A stretch of DNA of 64,000 bases, taken from Agapetus fuscipes. Its lineage: Eukaryota; Arthropoda; Insecta; Trichoptera; Glossosomatidae. The notes beneath the pieces were generated by a model. It saw only the letters and a program-made list of their open reading frames with translations, was not told the DNA's origin and ran no database searches. Position 1 is the first letter of the stretch, and each line of letters starts with the position of its first letter. Location: assembly GCA_951799405.1 (NCBI GenBank), contig OX637351.1, forward strand, positions 5,054,251 to 5,118,250. The letters are read 5' to 3'. Shown one piece after another: positions 20,916 to 31,164 of the stretch. The position numbers and the translations under genes are program-made.

Positions 20916-21082
20916 GTCGGTCCGTAGTCTAGTGATAAGGCTTCAGACTCATAAATGGAAGGTCGTGGGTTCGAATCTCAGCGGAGCACAAAAATCATAC
21001 CATTTATATTTTCAAATATGCTCTAAAATTTTGTTGGAATATTCAAATACGTTTACCAAAGTCCAGTCACCAAAGGTCCAAG
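20916..21082 (+). mobile_element. S1 SINE, 5' half
   Basis: The A-box region (tccgtagtctagtgataagg) and B box ggttcgaatct are present. The copy stops at the accaaaggtcca segment near 21080. Confidence 0.8.
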
Positions 21083-21146
21083 GAGCACAAAAAATCAAAT
21101 ATGATGTACAAAAAATAACATTAGCAAACAACTTACCTTACCTGTA

Positions 21147-21235
21147 AAAATAAGTAGGTTCACTCGCCACATGCAACCTCTTCGGGGAGAACTCGGCAAA
21201 ACGTTCCACTACATGCGTAGTTTAGTTGTGTAGTG
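21147..21235 (+). mobile_element. S2 SINE 3' end
   Basis: A diverged 3' part from aagtaggttcactcgccaca to a gttgtgtag end. Confidence 0.65.
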
Positions 21236-21364
21236 GCATAATATATTATTAAATTAAAAATAAAAAGTTTCATATGCCTCCTCTTTTCCCTTAATATTTT
21301 TTTGTTAGAAAATAAAGAAACCACCTAGTAATTCGAAAAGTAGAGATTCTTTGGTTTTCGTACA

Positions 21365-21405
21365 TAACTGTAACTGTAACTCTGTCGCAATTCCCCTAGG
21401 GGAGG
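21365..21405 (-). pseudogene. M-LINE 3' terminus
   Basis: Only the ctgtaactgtaactctgtcg tail and a few codons are present. It is cut off by the S2 copy that starts at 21406. Confidence 0.6.
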
Positions 21406-21741
21406 TTGTCCGGTCGATAGCTCAGGTGGTAGAGTGCTTGCATTCCATGCCGAAAGCTCGGGTTCGAATCCCACCGAGGGTGTCAGAAATGATTTCCCGT
21501 TTCGGTGTTTATTTCAAACCCCAAAATAAAATACCGGCAAGGTTTACTCAGCCTTCACAAGAAATGAGTACCAGCACTCTCGGGAGCTGGGAAACCTCCA
21601 CTTCAACTGAAGTGGTTGGCGTAAGGCCGGCCCCCTTACCTGTAAAAATAAATAGGCTCAACTCGCCACATGCGACCCCATCGGGGATAACGCGGCAAGA
21701 AGTTACACTATATGTGTAGCTTAGTTGCGTTGCGTTGCGTG
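21406..21741 (+). mobile_element. S2 SINE, full length (reference copy)
   Basis: Starts gtccggtcgatagctcaggt. The A box tagctcaggtggtag and the B box ggttcgaatcc (about 21461) are intact, so an RNA polymerase III promoter could still work. The body includes agaaatgatttcccgtttcg, a hairpin-like cttcaactgaagtggttgg, and the 3' end gtagcttagttgcgttgcgt. The total is about 335 bp. Confidence 0.92.
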
Positions 21742-22004
21742 GCCAGAGCCTGCTTCGGTTTAAGACCGCATGCCTTACGATTACTGAGGTATAGCTTGCA
21801 CAATAGTAGAATATTGTTGTATGGATATCCGGCCTTGTGTGTGAGACGTGGACATGGTCTGCAGTAGCCGCATGGAGACGCATTCATCATTCCGTATGGA
21901 CATAACCTTTTCTTTAAATGCCACGCGCGATCTTTATCACGGTTAGATGATGTATTGCAAACAAACTAAAAGGTTCTGCTTTTAGCACCATTTTTATTAT
22001 AATA

Positions 22005-22097
22005 ACACGCAAACGCGATGCTACTAAGCTACACATAAAGTGTAACTTCTTGCCTGCGTTATCCCCAAAGGGGTCACATGTGGGGATTCAGGTCTTA
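22005..22097 (-). mobile_element. S2 SINE 3' end
   Basis: The minus-strand 3' part, from the gcaaacgcg tail at 22009 to the cgattcag.. segment, abuts an S1 copy on its right. Confidence 0.75.
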
Positions 22098-22550
22098 CGC
22101 CGGTCCGTAGCGTAGTGGTTAACACTTCTAACTCTTAAATTGAAGGGTGTGGGTTCGAATCCCGGCGGAGCACACACAAATATACTATTTATTATTTAAT
22201 TTTACAAACGTTTTTTTTTTTTTTACTTTTTTTTTATTTATTTTTTGTTTTCGATAATATATCATCGTCAGGTATACAAAAAATTTAATTCAAAAGTCAT
22301 TGGAAATTTTTTGTATACCTGACGATGATATATTATCGAAAACGTTTGTAAAATTAAATAATAAATAGTTATAATTGTGAAAATACAAAACAGTGTTTTG
22401 ATTTGAATCTTTCAATTAAATAAATAAAAGATTATTGAATATGAATTTTCACAGTGTTAATACACAAACAATTCAAAATATAACAAATATACCATTTATA
22501 TTTTCAAATATGTTCTTCGCATGGTGAAAAATTCATATATCTTTACGAAG
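22098..22550 (+). mobile_element. S1 SINE interrupted by a hairpin element
   Basis: The 5' part is 22098-22185 and the continuation is 22484-22547. The 9-bp sequence caaatatac is present at both breakpoints (22177-22185 and 22484-22492), a target duplication for the 298-bp insert. Confidence 0.85.
22186..22483. mobile_element. AT-rich DNA element with a 64-nt perfect inverted repeat
   Basis: The right arm 22304-22367 matches the left arm 22186-22286 perfectly except for a T-rich insertion of about 37 nt in the left arm (22211-22247). The loop is about 17 nt. The core includes tcatcgtcaggtatac. The right end (aacacaaacaattcaaaat-like) is related to 52300-52450. The 9-bp duplication would fit Mutator-like transposition, but the family is unknown. 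Confidence 0.75.
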
Positions 22551-22660
22551 AGCATATTTGAAAATATGAATGCTTTATTTTTTTGTGCTCCGCCGGGACT
22601 CTATCCCACTTCCTTCCATTTACGAGTCCAAAGCGTTACCACTAGGCTACGGTCTGATCG
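22547..22660 (-). mobile_element. S1 SINE 5' half in inverse orientation
   Basis: It follows head-to-head after the previous S1 copy and runs from the tcttcgc segment to the tRNA-like head near 22655. A separate plus-strand S1 3' half lies at 22812-22915, ending in ATT repeats. Confidence 0.75.
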
Positions 22661-22681
22661 AAATCAACCTGTCTTTACAGG

Positions 22682-22742
22682 ATGATTTGTAATCCTTTTC
22701 CCTAGCAACCCGGCCGCAAGACATTACATTTCCCCTAAATTT
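22682..22742 (-). repeat. Copy of repeat R (also at 40608 and 63546)
   Basis: The core ttgctagggaaaag, with gccggg on one side, is shared with 63546-63625 and 40608-40690. Confidence 0.6.
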
Positions 22743-22811
22743 AAATAATTAGCCGAGTCCCTTCTATGAAAACAACACAATCACATCCTTGTAAGCTATT
22801 GCTTAAAAATC

Positions 22812-22915
22812 GGAGCTTTCTGCACCGACGAGAAAACTCACAGAGGGCTCTTGAGGTGTGATACACACAAAAACAGCGCTCACCAAATAAAGCATCCTAA
22901 TATTATTATTATTAA
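22812..22915 (+). mobile_element. S1 SINE 3' half
   Basis: It runs from the cggagctttctgcaccgacg region to an ATT tail at 22900-22915. Confidence 0.8.
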
Positions 22916-23029
22916 AGTTTGGCTTTTCAAATGATTAAATACATTAGGCTTATACGTTGATATTTAGAGCTAGAAAGAGCCCGAGGGGCAGTCGATTAGT
23001 TGTCAGACATCAGCTGAGGCCATGGTCTC

Positions 23030-23110
23030 TCGCAAGCCTTGCGTCACCCAACTTATCGTTGCCCCCATTGAGCTATATTATAAAGGACCCATAGTTATTT
23101 TAACGCAAAC
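23030..23110 (+). repeat. Repeat shared with 24190-24275, perhaps LTR-derived
   Basis: The shared core is tcgcaagccttgcgtcaccc, then a TATA-like element (tatattataaag here, tcatatatatggg in the other copy). The arrangement would fit the promoter part of an LTR. Confidence 0.45.
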
Positions 23111-23394
23111 AGATGCCATATCCATTTCAACCAACCTCAACACAAATCTTCTTCAGTTAAAAAGAGAATAACGATGCTCCTAATGTGGCTTCACTGTAGA
23201 CAGGCAAATGTGAGAGATGCTATAAAATTCCACTGCAATTTTGGCATCAAATAAAATGACAACTCTGCGTGGAAAGTGTGCACTCGCGTTTGAATTGTTT
23301 CGTCCGGTGAATTTTTAATTTTTTAAAGAAAAAATCATTAAAAACAATGTAACTTGTAGTTGTTTTTGTTAGCTCCTAGTCCACCTTTCAGTTT

Positions 23395-23878
23395 TTTTTT
23401 GTAACTTATAGGTTGATTTGAGATAGACTTTCATGCAGTAAAAACTTGGTTCACTTTTGCTAATGCCAACTCAGTTTCAGGACAAGGCGGCAGAAGTCGC
23501 TTATGCCCATTTGAGGTTTGGTTTATTTATAAGTACACATGCAGTATGTTTCAACACGAACTTAGATGTGTCTGCTTGTGGCTGCGCATTAAATATAAGC
23601 CTTGTGTGTCAATATATCTTTGCAACTTTGTAATCAAGAAAACAGAGGATTCTACATGGTTTTTAAGTATTGATGATACTTTCACTTTGCCAATGTCAGC
23701 CCTGTGTCAGGGAAAGTCGGCAAAAGTTGTGGGGCTTATGTTCATTTGAGGTTTGGATTTTATTTGTAAGTACACATTCAGCATTTGTAAGCGCGAACTA
23801 CACGTGTTGGTTTATGGGCATACATCTGAGAGCTTTAAATGAATATATTCTTGCAACTTAGATTATATATTATAGATG
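23395..23878 (+). mobile_element. Two consecutive L-repeats
   Basis: 23395-23640 is an old, diverged copy. 23680-23878 is better preserved but lacks the first 35 bases, and ends in a ttatatattatagatg tail. Confidence 0.78.
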
Positions 23879-24135
23879 ATGGTGATGATAAGTTGATAAT
23901 TTCTTTATAGCGCCGTTTCGTGATGTAGTCACTCCAAGGGCGCTTTTGCGAATGATGCCAGAAATTTGCTTGTCTTCAGTGCATTCCGGAACTTTCAATG
24001 ACCCTCTAGCGCTGTCACATGATGTGGCAGGTGGCTCCAGGCCAGAGGACCAGCAACTGCAAATGCAAACTCTCCAAACATTGTATTTACTCTTTTTTAT
24101 CGTATTCTGTTTGACAGATCCGGCTGACATCTATG
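23879..24135 (-). pseudogene. LINE C-terminal fragment
   Basis: The minus-strand open frame of about 85 residues contains CWSSGLEPPATSCDSARGSL and ALGVTTSRNGAIKKLS, followed by a CAT-repeat 3' end. A 3' fragment of the same family is at 15656-15722. The protein is not one I can name; LINE origin is inferred from the tail repeat and multiple copies. Confidence 0.5.
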
Positions 24136-24189
24136 TCTCAAAGTATGCTTCAATGCTGTAAGATAGTTTCGGCTCCACTTAAATTATAC

Positions 24190-24275
24190 CTCAATGGTCG
24201 CAAGCCTTGCGTCACCCAACTTATTGGTTGCCCCTCACCTCTCATATATATGGGTCAGCACTATAAATCTGACTT
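24190..24275 (+). repeat. Second copy of the possible LTR piece
   Basis: Shares the tcgcaagccttgcgtcaccc core with 23030-23110. Confidence 0.45.
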
Positions 24276-24571
24276 TAAACCAGACGTTCAAAACTGAACC
24301 AAAGCGATTTACGAGAACAATATATTGAAACATAAAAAGCACTTCTGGTGAGCGTTTTAGTTGTCGTGAATTATTGAGCAAACGCCATATTTTATACTTG
24401 GGTGCTGAACTAGATTTTGCATGTCACGACGTGGCTCTATCTGATATTTTATACTATTTGAATTGTATTGTAGATTTATTGTTGTTGTTATTAAGGTTTT
24501 GTTTTGGCCAAAGAAGGTCGGCCGGACTTTCACTTTGTGGTTCAGGAACGGCCATTACACATTATTATGGA

Positions 24572-25145
24572 TCCGGTCGATGGCTCAGTTGGTAGATTGC
24601 TTGCATTCCATGACGTGAGCTAGGGTTCGAATGATTTCCCGTTTCGGTTTTTTATTTTACACCCCAAAATAAAATACCGGCAAGGTTTCCTCAGCCATCA
24701 CAAGAAATATTGTACCAGCCCTCTCGGGAGTTGGGAAACTTCCACTTCAACTGAAGTGGTTGGCGTAAGGCCGGCCCCCGAACCTGTAAAAATAAATAGG
24801 TTCAGCGAAGCACATGCGACCTAAATCTAATTTAAATCTAAGCTGCAAAGATATGTATCATTTGAGATTCATATTAAATGCATTCCCACAAGCAGACATG
24901 CATAATTTCGCGCTTACACATGCCGCATGTGGACCTACAATATAAAAAACCCAATCTCAAATGAACATAAGCCCTGCAACTCTTGCCGACCTTCCCTGAA
25001 GCAGGGGTGACATTGGCAAAGTGAACCATTTTTTACAGTATGGGTGGTCAGCCGCATACCAACCTATCAGTCAAGGAATAAATAAACCCCTTCGGGAATA
25101 ACGCGGCAAGAAGTTTCACTATATGTGTAGCTTAGTTGCGTTCAC
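24572..25145 (+). mobile_element. S2 SINE split by an L-repeat
   Basis: The S2 head and body are at 24572-24823, and the last part, ccccttcgggaataacgcgg to the GCGTT end, at 25085-25145. A deletion has removed about 15 bases around the B box (gggttcgaatgatttccc). An L-repeat occupies 24824-25083. Confidence 0.85.
24824..25083 (-). mobile_element. L-repeat inserted in S2
   Basis: A full-length, well-preserved 3' UTR copy with the intact palindrome acatgccgcatgt near 24918. Tail: taaatctaatttaaatctaa. Confidence 0.88.
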
Positions 25146-25621
25146 AAGAAATAAGTACCAGCCCTTTCGGGTGCTCGGAAACATATAGTAACATATATTA
25201 TAATGGCTGTACGAGAAGTATTACAGCAGCTGTAACATACTTTTGGTTGCTTTATGCACTTAGATTAGGTGCCGCGGTATACTTTCTATTCTGTATGGAG
25301 CCACTATGAACAGTTCAACTCTACGGTTAGACTAAATCATAGAGGTTACACAAAAAAATGTATGGAAACTCGAGCATCGCCTCTAGTGAGCGTTTCGCTT
25401 TCCATACATGTTTGGTTGAATTCAATGGTTGAGTTTGATTGTAAGGCTTCATACTTGGAAGCCAGAAGCTGCCATCAGTGGGCGCATAGTTGTATGAAGT
25501 ATTAAATGAGTTTCACAACAAAGGAATTTTCAATTCAACTTTTTGTGGTTCTTTACCGTTCTGCGCTTATTCTACAGAAGACGATTTGTATTTGATGTAC
25601 GGAAGTGAAGCATGGAGTGTA
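25146..25621. other. Mostly unassigned
   Basis: A small S2 body fragment lies at 25146-25185. 25356-25412 is a short palindrome (aatgtatggaaac / gctttccatacat) with relatives at 13381 and 33018. Confidence 0.5.
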
Positions 25622-25623
25622 AG

Positions 25624-25742
25624 CTATAATCTATATAAGATATTTATAATCTAAGCTGCCAAGATATATTAACAGTTAAAGCTCATATTAAATGCATGCA
25701 CACAAAAAACACGTGTAGTTCGCGCTTACAAATGCTCAATGT
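25624..25742 (-). mobile_element. 5'-truncated L-repeat
   Basis: Only the 3' half is present, from caaatgctcaatgtg to the tail. Confidence 0.7.
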
Positions 25743-25990
25743 GCTAATCTAATCTAATCTAAGCTGCAAAGATATATATCATTTAAGTTTCATATTAAAT
25801 GCATTCCCACAAGCAGATATGTATAATTTCGCGCTAACACATGCCGCATGTGGACCTACAATATAAAAACCCAATCTCAAATGAACATAAGCCTTGCAAC
25901 TCTTGCCGTCCTTCCCTGAAACAGAGGTGACATTGGCAAAGTGAACCAATTTTTACATTATGGGTGGTCAGCCGCATAACAACCTATAAG

Positions 25991-27020
25991 TAGGGACTGG
26001 AAAAAAGTGGTGTTATTTTTTGCAAAATTCGCGTTATTTTTTGGGGAAATTCGCGTTATTTTTGATCAAAAACAGGGAAATTCGCGTTATTTTTCATGAT
26101 AAACGGGGAGATACGGTGTAATTTTTAGGGTTGATTTGATTAAAATAAAGGTTTATGATAGATATTACTAATATTTACAATTTATTATAAAAACAACAAT
26201 ATGTAGGTACCTTAAAACACAATGAATAAACAACATCTGAATCAATACGCGTTACAACTTACAAAAAACATTGATTGAAAAAAGTAATAATATTTTAATG
26301 ACACTCCGAATACCCTGCAATATCCTTCAAAAATATTAAATTTTTGTGCATTTAGTCTCTAGATGAGGGTTATCTATTTTTTTCGAGGGATGTTGGCTTT
26401 TATGAAAGCCAAGTTGTGCTCTTGGCTAATCCAGCAACAGCTTCACTCCTTGATGTATTTTCCTTCATTGATGTCACGATTCAAGTCTGTTTGGATGTCC
26501 AGGACAGTTCTGATTATCATTTTTTTTTAATAAAATAGATTTGTGAATAGGAATGCAATTCACCAACCTACTTTGCCTGGCCAGAAACAGATATTAATAT
26601 CATTAATGAAAAAAATCATTACGAGTATTGTTTATTTTAATTAATTATTCATTTATAATTACCCAATTACATTTGTTGAACCAGGGTCAAATGACCCAGG
26701 CGGGGATCGAACCCCGCGTCTAGCGTTCTAGCGTGTTTCAACGTTGAAAGATCAGCCCACTTGGCCCCCTCGGCTATAACACCGACCAATTTTTCCTGTG
26801 CTTTGCACCTTGCAAAGGGTTTTCACAGGAATCTTTTCTTTCCCACAAAATAGTTGCGTTGCAGAAGCGACACAAAGCAACTTTTTCGCACAATTTCTAC
26901 CAAAAGTACAAAAATTCGCGATATTTGCGTAAAACCTCAAATTTCGCGTTATTCGCGTAAAAACATCAAAATTCGCGAATAAATTCGTTTTATCGCGATC
27001 GCGAAATTTTCCAGTCCCTA
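25991..27020. mobile_element. hAT-type DNA transposon with internal S3 SINE (copy 2)
   Basis: Same family as 1492-2533, in inverse orientation: TAGGGACTGGAAAA ends, a perfect 8-bp duplication cctataag at 25983-25990 and 27021-27028, and S3 at the same internal place (26522-26786). The two copies are close in length (1030 and 1042 bp). Confidence 0.93.
26522..26786 (-). mobile_element. S3 SINE inside the hAT element
   Basis: B box gttcgatcccc near 26705 on the minus strand. Collinear with the S3 copy at 1725-1992. Confidence 0.8.
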
Positions 27021-27094
27021 CCTATAAGTCAAGGAACATACATGACAAATTACATTTTTTAAAAACAATAAATCACAATATATACATGGACATA

Positions 27095-27240
27095 AAAACT
27101 AAATGTGCACTTGCAAATAAAATCCAAACCTCAAATGACAATAAACCCTTCCCTGACACAGGAGTGACATTGGCAAAGTGAACCATTTTTTACAGTATGA
27201 GTGATCAGCCTCATACCAACCTATAAGTCAAGGAATACAA
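27095..27240 (-). mobile_element. L-repeat fragment
   Basis: The 5' half of the 3' UTR, with an internal deletion of the segment before gtgacattggc. Confidence 0.75.
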
Positions 27241-27360
27241 ATAATTTGAGTATCGGTCTGTATAAAAAAGTGTCAGTTTCTGTATATGGTAAAAATGCAC
27301 GTGCGATATCTATATGAGGTAATACGCAACGCAACCAATCTACACAAATAGTGCAACTTC

Positions 27361-27411
27361 TCTATGCACTATGCTCTATGCACTATGGCCTATGTCCTAT
27401 GCACTATGCTT
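27361..27411. repeat. Degenerate tandem repeat of ctatgcactatg
   Basis: About four irregular units of ctatgcactatg, preceded by a piece of S2 3' end (27331-27360, minus strand). Confidence 0.7.
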
Positions 27412-27970
27412 AAAAAATATTTTTCCCCATACCTCCTTTATGTGTATTAAATGCTTTAAGAAGTAATTTGATAAATTTTGTCGGTAAAAAGGTAGCTTAG
27501 TTTTTTCTGCCATGCTTCTCAAATATTTCATCTCCAACGTTAAACCACCACTATAATTTTACCAAAATCCCTCTAAATTCCATTACAGTTCCACCACTAA
27601 AATTTGGAAAATACTTTTTTTTATCATAAAATTATCAGCTCCTCATAAAACATGGATGTTTACGGCGTGCATTCTGCGCTCTCATTTTTACTAATAACCG
27701 CATATTTCTCTAATTAACCGGTTTAAAAAAATGCAATTCACCGGATATGGAATTTTCGAGTTGTGTAAGCGACCGGCATGGTGCGCCCAGTCATCGCTCA
27801 TCATGTCTTATTATCGCTCATGCATATTTTTCATTTTGTAATAAACATCCAATGACTATTGAAATAGCAGACGGGAGCATGAACTTACCTTACTGGATTT
27901 CTAGTAGTAAACATCAAAAAAGATATGGGATTTATATGATTGTTAAATGTGCGTATTATATTGGTTGCAT
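27412..27970. other. Unassigned sequence
   Basis: AT-rich. I see no repeat or convincing exon. Confidence 0.5.
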
Positions 27971-27971
27971 A

Positions 27972-28652
27972 TTATAGGTAGGTTTGAGGCTGACCACCCA
28001 TACTGTAAAAAATGGTTCACTTTGCCAATGTCACCACTGTTTCAGGGAAGGTTGGCAAGAGTTGCAGGGTGTATGTCCATTCGAGATTTGGTTTTTTATG
28101 TTGTAAGTTCACATGCGGCATGTGTAAGCGTGAACTTCTACGTGTCTGCTTGTGAGAATGCATATAATATGCATCACCAATCTTACATATCTTTGCAACT
28201 TAGATTTCTTCAGAACAATTGCAAATTCCAAATTATAATTAAAAAAAAAATAATAATGGCTCTAGCCCTAGCCGCCAATATTACAGATCGTCATTTCTTT
28301 CTGTCCTTAGTCCTTACATACTTCTCCTGTTTCCTCCGAGTCATAACCTTCTTCATACAAGCTCTCCTTTTATTATGACTCTGGATATCCCATTCATTTA
28401 CTATTTCAGAAATCCGGCTGACCACCCATGCTGTAGAAAATGGTTCACTTTGCCAATGTCACCCCTGCTTCAGGGAAGGTCGGCAAGAGTTGCAGGGCTT
28501 GTGTTAATTTGAGATTGGGTTTTTTATATTGTAGGTCCATATGCGGCATGTTTAAGCGCGAAATTATGCGTGTCTGCATGTGGGAATGCATTTAATATGA
28601 ATCTCAAATGATACATATATTTGCAGCTTAGATTTAGATTTAGAAAGTCATT
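27972..28652. mobile_element. L-type LINE pieces in alternating orientation
   Basis: Plus-strand 3' UTR (27972-28210), then the minus-strand last codons of the LINE (28262-28402; tagccgccaatattacag start, cttcatacaagctctcc upstream), then another plus-strand 3' UTR (28413-28652) lacking its first bases. The junction at 28405-28415 joins coding and UTR parts of opposite strands. Confidence 0.8.
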
Positions 28653-28734
28653 TTAAACTAATAAAATCATATGCCGAATGCATTTTCATATGCGCACACG
28701 GTAAATCCCTTGTGTTTCGGTGTAATAAATAAGC

Positions 28735-28870
28735 ACTTATGCAGTGTAATGAGGCGTACTGAAATCCCATAAGCAGCACCGGCGTGGGTTCGATGCCCGC
28801 CTACAATCTCCGAGGCGAAATCTAATATATGCAACTTTAATAATCCGAGTGGCGCCATGGCAGTGACATG
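28735..28870 (-). other. Possible tRNA-derived fragment
   Basis: The plus strand has a B-box-like gggttcgatgccc near 28787 on a block with no match to S1, S2 or S3. No A box is evident, so a fourth SINE family is only a possibility. Confidence 0.25.
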
Positions 28871-28881
28871 TCTTATCATAT

Positions 28882-29288
28882 TGTAATGTTTTTTGGTTCG
28901 AAATAGTCTCTAAATTAAAACATACTTGTCTTCTTTCTGAATATTTATTTTCACTTAATTTATTTTTACAATTTATATTTATTTTTAACACTTGGATTTA
29001 TTTAATTACACTGGTTTTAGTTCACTGGTCGAATTTGTTTATTATATTGGTGGAGCTCGCAGATAAGACTGCCCAGTGCAAACAACTTGCACCCATTTAT
29101 ACTGAGAGAGTCGAACACTCCGGAACACATAATTGCTCGAAGCTTCTCGAAGTACTTAGTCTTGAGACTTCTCTATTTACACACAATTATCAATCCTACC
29201 CACCAATACAATAAAGAATTCCTATAACTAATACTTATACATATTTTAATATTTACATTGCCTATTTACATAGCCTATTTACATAACA
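28882..29288 (-). mobile_element. Solo LTR of a Ty3/gypsy-type element (copy 1)
   Basis: On the minus strand it starts TGTTATGTAAATAG and ends CCAAAAAACATTACA, so it is bounded by TG...CA. The 4-bp ATAT flanks both sides (28878-28881, 29289-29292). Its relative at 36230-36606 has the same ends and the same ATAT. ATAT targeting is known for several insect gypsy-group elements. No internal coding region is next to it. Confidence 0.8.
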
Positions 29289-29324
29289 ATATCTTACCAT
29301 ACAATAATAATAATAATAAAATAT

Positions 29325-29462
29325 TTTGGTTTTTATGGTGTAGGTTCACATGCGGCATGTGCAAGCGCGAACTTGTACGTGTCTGCTTGTGAGAATGCAT
29401 GTAGTGTGAATCCACAATGTTAAATATCTTTGCAACTTAGATTAGATTACATAGATTAGATA
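29325..29462 (+). mobile_element. 5'-truncated L-repeat
   Basis: Only the second half is present, from tggtgtaggttcacatgcgg to an agattagattacatag tail. Confidence 0.8.
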
Positions 29463-29600
29463 TCAGGATGATTTATTTGGTAAGCGCTGTGAGGGCTCTT
29501 GAGGTGAGCTTGGTCGTCACTGTAGAAAGCGCCAATTCTCAAGCAAGACTCGGGTGCTGTAAAGCTGGATGAACCTTTAGTGACCCTGGGTCCTCACCCG
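29463..29600 (-). mobile_element. S1 SINE 3' half
   Basis: It runs from aggatgatttatttgg to ctttagtgaccc on the minus strand, with a small deletion near 29490. Confidence 0.8.
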
Positions 29601-29710
29601 AACCCACATTAAAAATGCAAAACAAAAATAAATTTTATAAAAAAATATATAATTTTAAATGTTTGCGTTGGTTTCAATGTTTCTTAAATTATTTTTTCAT
29701 TTATTTTCAG

Positions 29711-29788
29711 GTAAAATATTCTCTTTTCCTGTTACCGAAAGAACAGTTTTTGAGTACCCTCTGGAAATATTGATCTTCGAGTTATCAA
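29711..29788 (+). CDS. Possible small internal exon
   Basis: A pyrimidine-rich tract and acceptor (tttcatttattttcag) end at 29710, and a consensus donor, GTGAGT, begins at 29789. The 78-bp interval is open in one frame with 2 bases before and 1 base after the codons: KIFSFPVTERTV then FEYPLEILIFELS. Length and phase fit a symmetric internal exon, and the surrounding 200 bp are free of the repeats that fill the region. The alternating hydrophobic ILIFEL stretch looks like a beta strand, perhaps of a C2-like domain, but I cannot assign it. No partner exon was found. Confidence 0.35.
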
Positions 29789-29845
29789 GTGAGTATGTGT
29801 TTCTAATGTAATATTGTTAGGGCCTGTTGACCAAACTCCAATCAG

Positions 29846-30070
29846 ACGCAAACTCAACTAAGCTACACATATAGTGTAACTTCTTGCCTTCGTTATCTCC
29901 GAAGGGGTCGCATGTGGCGATTCGGGACCTTTTTATTTTTATTGGTTAGGGGGGGCCTCACATCAACCACTTTCTGGGGTTTCCCAGCTCCCGGGGGGGG
30001 CTGGTTCACATTTTTTGTGAAGGCTGAGTAAACTTTGAGATCGAACCCTTGCTCTTGGCATGGAATGCAA
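29846..30070 (-). mobile_element. S2 SINE lacking its middle and head
   Basis: The minus-strand 3' end and body are present (29846-30035), and part of the head (30036-30070, gcttgcattccatgcc region). It joins directly to a plus-strand S1 3' half. Confidence 0.78.
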
Positions 30071-30243
30071 GTATAAACCTTTACCAAAAACCGGTCACTG
30101 AAAGGTCCATCCAACCTTACAACAACTGGGTCTTGCTTGAGAATTGGCGCTTTCTACCGCGACGACCAAGCTCGCAGAGGTGTGATACATACAAAAACAG
30201 CGCTCACCAAATAAATCATCCTAATATTATTATTTATTTATTA
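30071..30243 (+). mobile_element. S1 SINE 3' half
   Basis: It begins within the taaacctttaccaaa segment and ends in ATT repeats at 30225-30243. The segment gagggctcttga is deleted. Confidence 0.82.
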
Positions 30244-30257
30244 GTAGTTAGGTAGGT

Positions 30258-30519
30258 ACATGAACGGCGCGCGGCGGTCTGGTATGAGCGAAAGTTCGAA
30301 TGATCTGGAATATGCTAGAAAGAGCTCTTTTGCACCTATATAAAGGGACTGCAATAGGGCATCAGGAGAGTGTCGATTAAAACATTGAGCCGTGGTGTCC
30401 AAAGCCAGAGCTAGAAATCAATTGTTGTAAGTAAATTGTGAACCAAATAGTGTAAACTAAATTCTTTTAAAATAAATAATTGCAGTTTAATTAAAAGAGA
30501 ACCCAGTAAAATTATAACA
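30258..30519 (+). mobile_element. LTR fragment, second family
   Basis: It resembles 37256-37445 over the stretch gaatgatctggaatatgc. A TATA-like tatataaaggg sits at about 30337, a possible poly(A) signal aataaat at about 30471, and the end attataaca near 30519. The 5' part is missing. Confidence 0.6.
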
Positions 30520-30865
30520 GTATACTATCACGAAAGAATGTCGAATTTGTATGTTTGTATAGATTGGTAGGTATGAAAATTTGAATGAAACATTCCAGAA
30601 GGAATTCAAAGCATAAATAATAGTTTTTTGTTTGAAATTTGAAAAGGGGGTTGAACTCTAGTGTCAAACCAAACCATCAATTAAAAGACCATCCTAACAG
30701 ATATACGGCCATAGAGAATAGACCTCATTGATTTAATTTATTTTTTAGTTACGTAATTTTTTCTGTATTTTTGTTTTGTCTTATTTTACGTCCATAGCGT
30801 TTTACCTTCATATTCGTACTCAAAAACTTAACAACCGTATTCGTTAACCAGAATGTTTTTCTTTT
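30520..30865. other. Unassigned sequence
   Basis: Nothing recognised. Confidence 0.5.
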
Positions 30866-31130
30866 TCTAATCTAATCTAATCTAAGTTGCAAAAATGTGT
30901 TACATTGGAGATTCACATTACATGCATTCTCACAACCAGACATGTACAAGTTCACGCTTGCACATGCCTCATGTGAACCTACAACATAAAAACGAAATAT
31001 CAAATGGACATACACCCTGCAACTCTTGCCGTCCTTCCCTGAAACTGGGGTGACATTGGCAAAGTTAACCATTTTTACAGCATGGGTGGTCAGCCGCATA
31101 CCAAACCTATAAGTCAAGGAACATATTTGT
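30866..31130 (-). mobile_element. L-repeat, full length
   Basis: Well preserved, with three ATCTA-type tail units at 30868-30885. Very similar to the copy at 15724-16002, so the two are of the same subtype (ending catgcctcatgtgaac). Confidence 0.88.
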
Positions 31131-31164
31131 TAATTGAACCTCAAATGTGTACAGCCATCAATAT

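Larger units (their letters stand above)
25743..27085 (-). mobile_element. L-type LINE 3' UTR interrupted by a hAT element
   Basis: 25743-25990 and 27021-27085 form one continuous L-type 3' UTR when the hAT element is removed. The junction is cctataag|tcaaggaac, as in other copies. Confidence 0.9.

Noticed and set aside
21406..21490. tRNA gene (A and B boxes, gatagctcag...ggttcgaatcc)
   Set aside because: The same head occurs many times joined to the same non-tRNA body and tail, and the acceptor stem does not pair. It is a SINE head. The same reasoning applies to the S1 and S3 heads.
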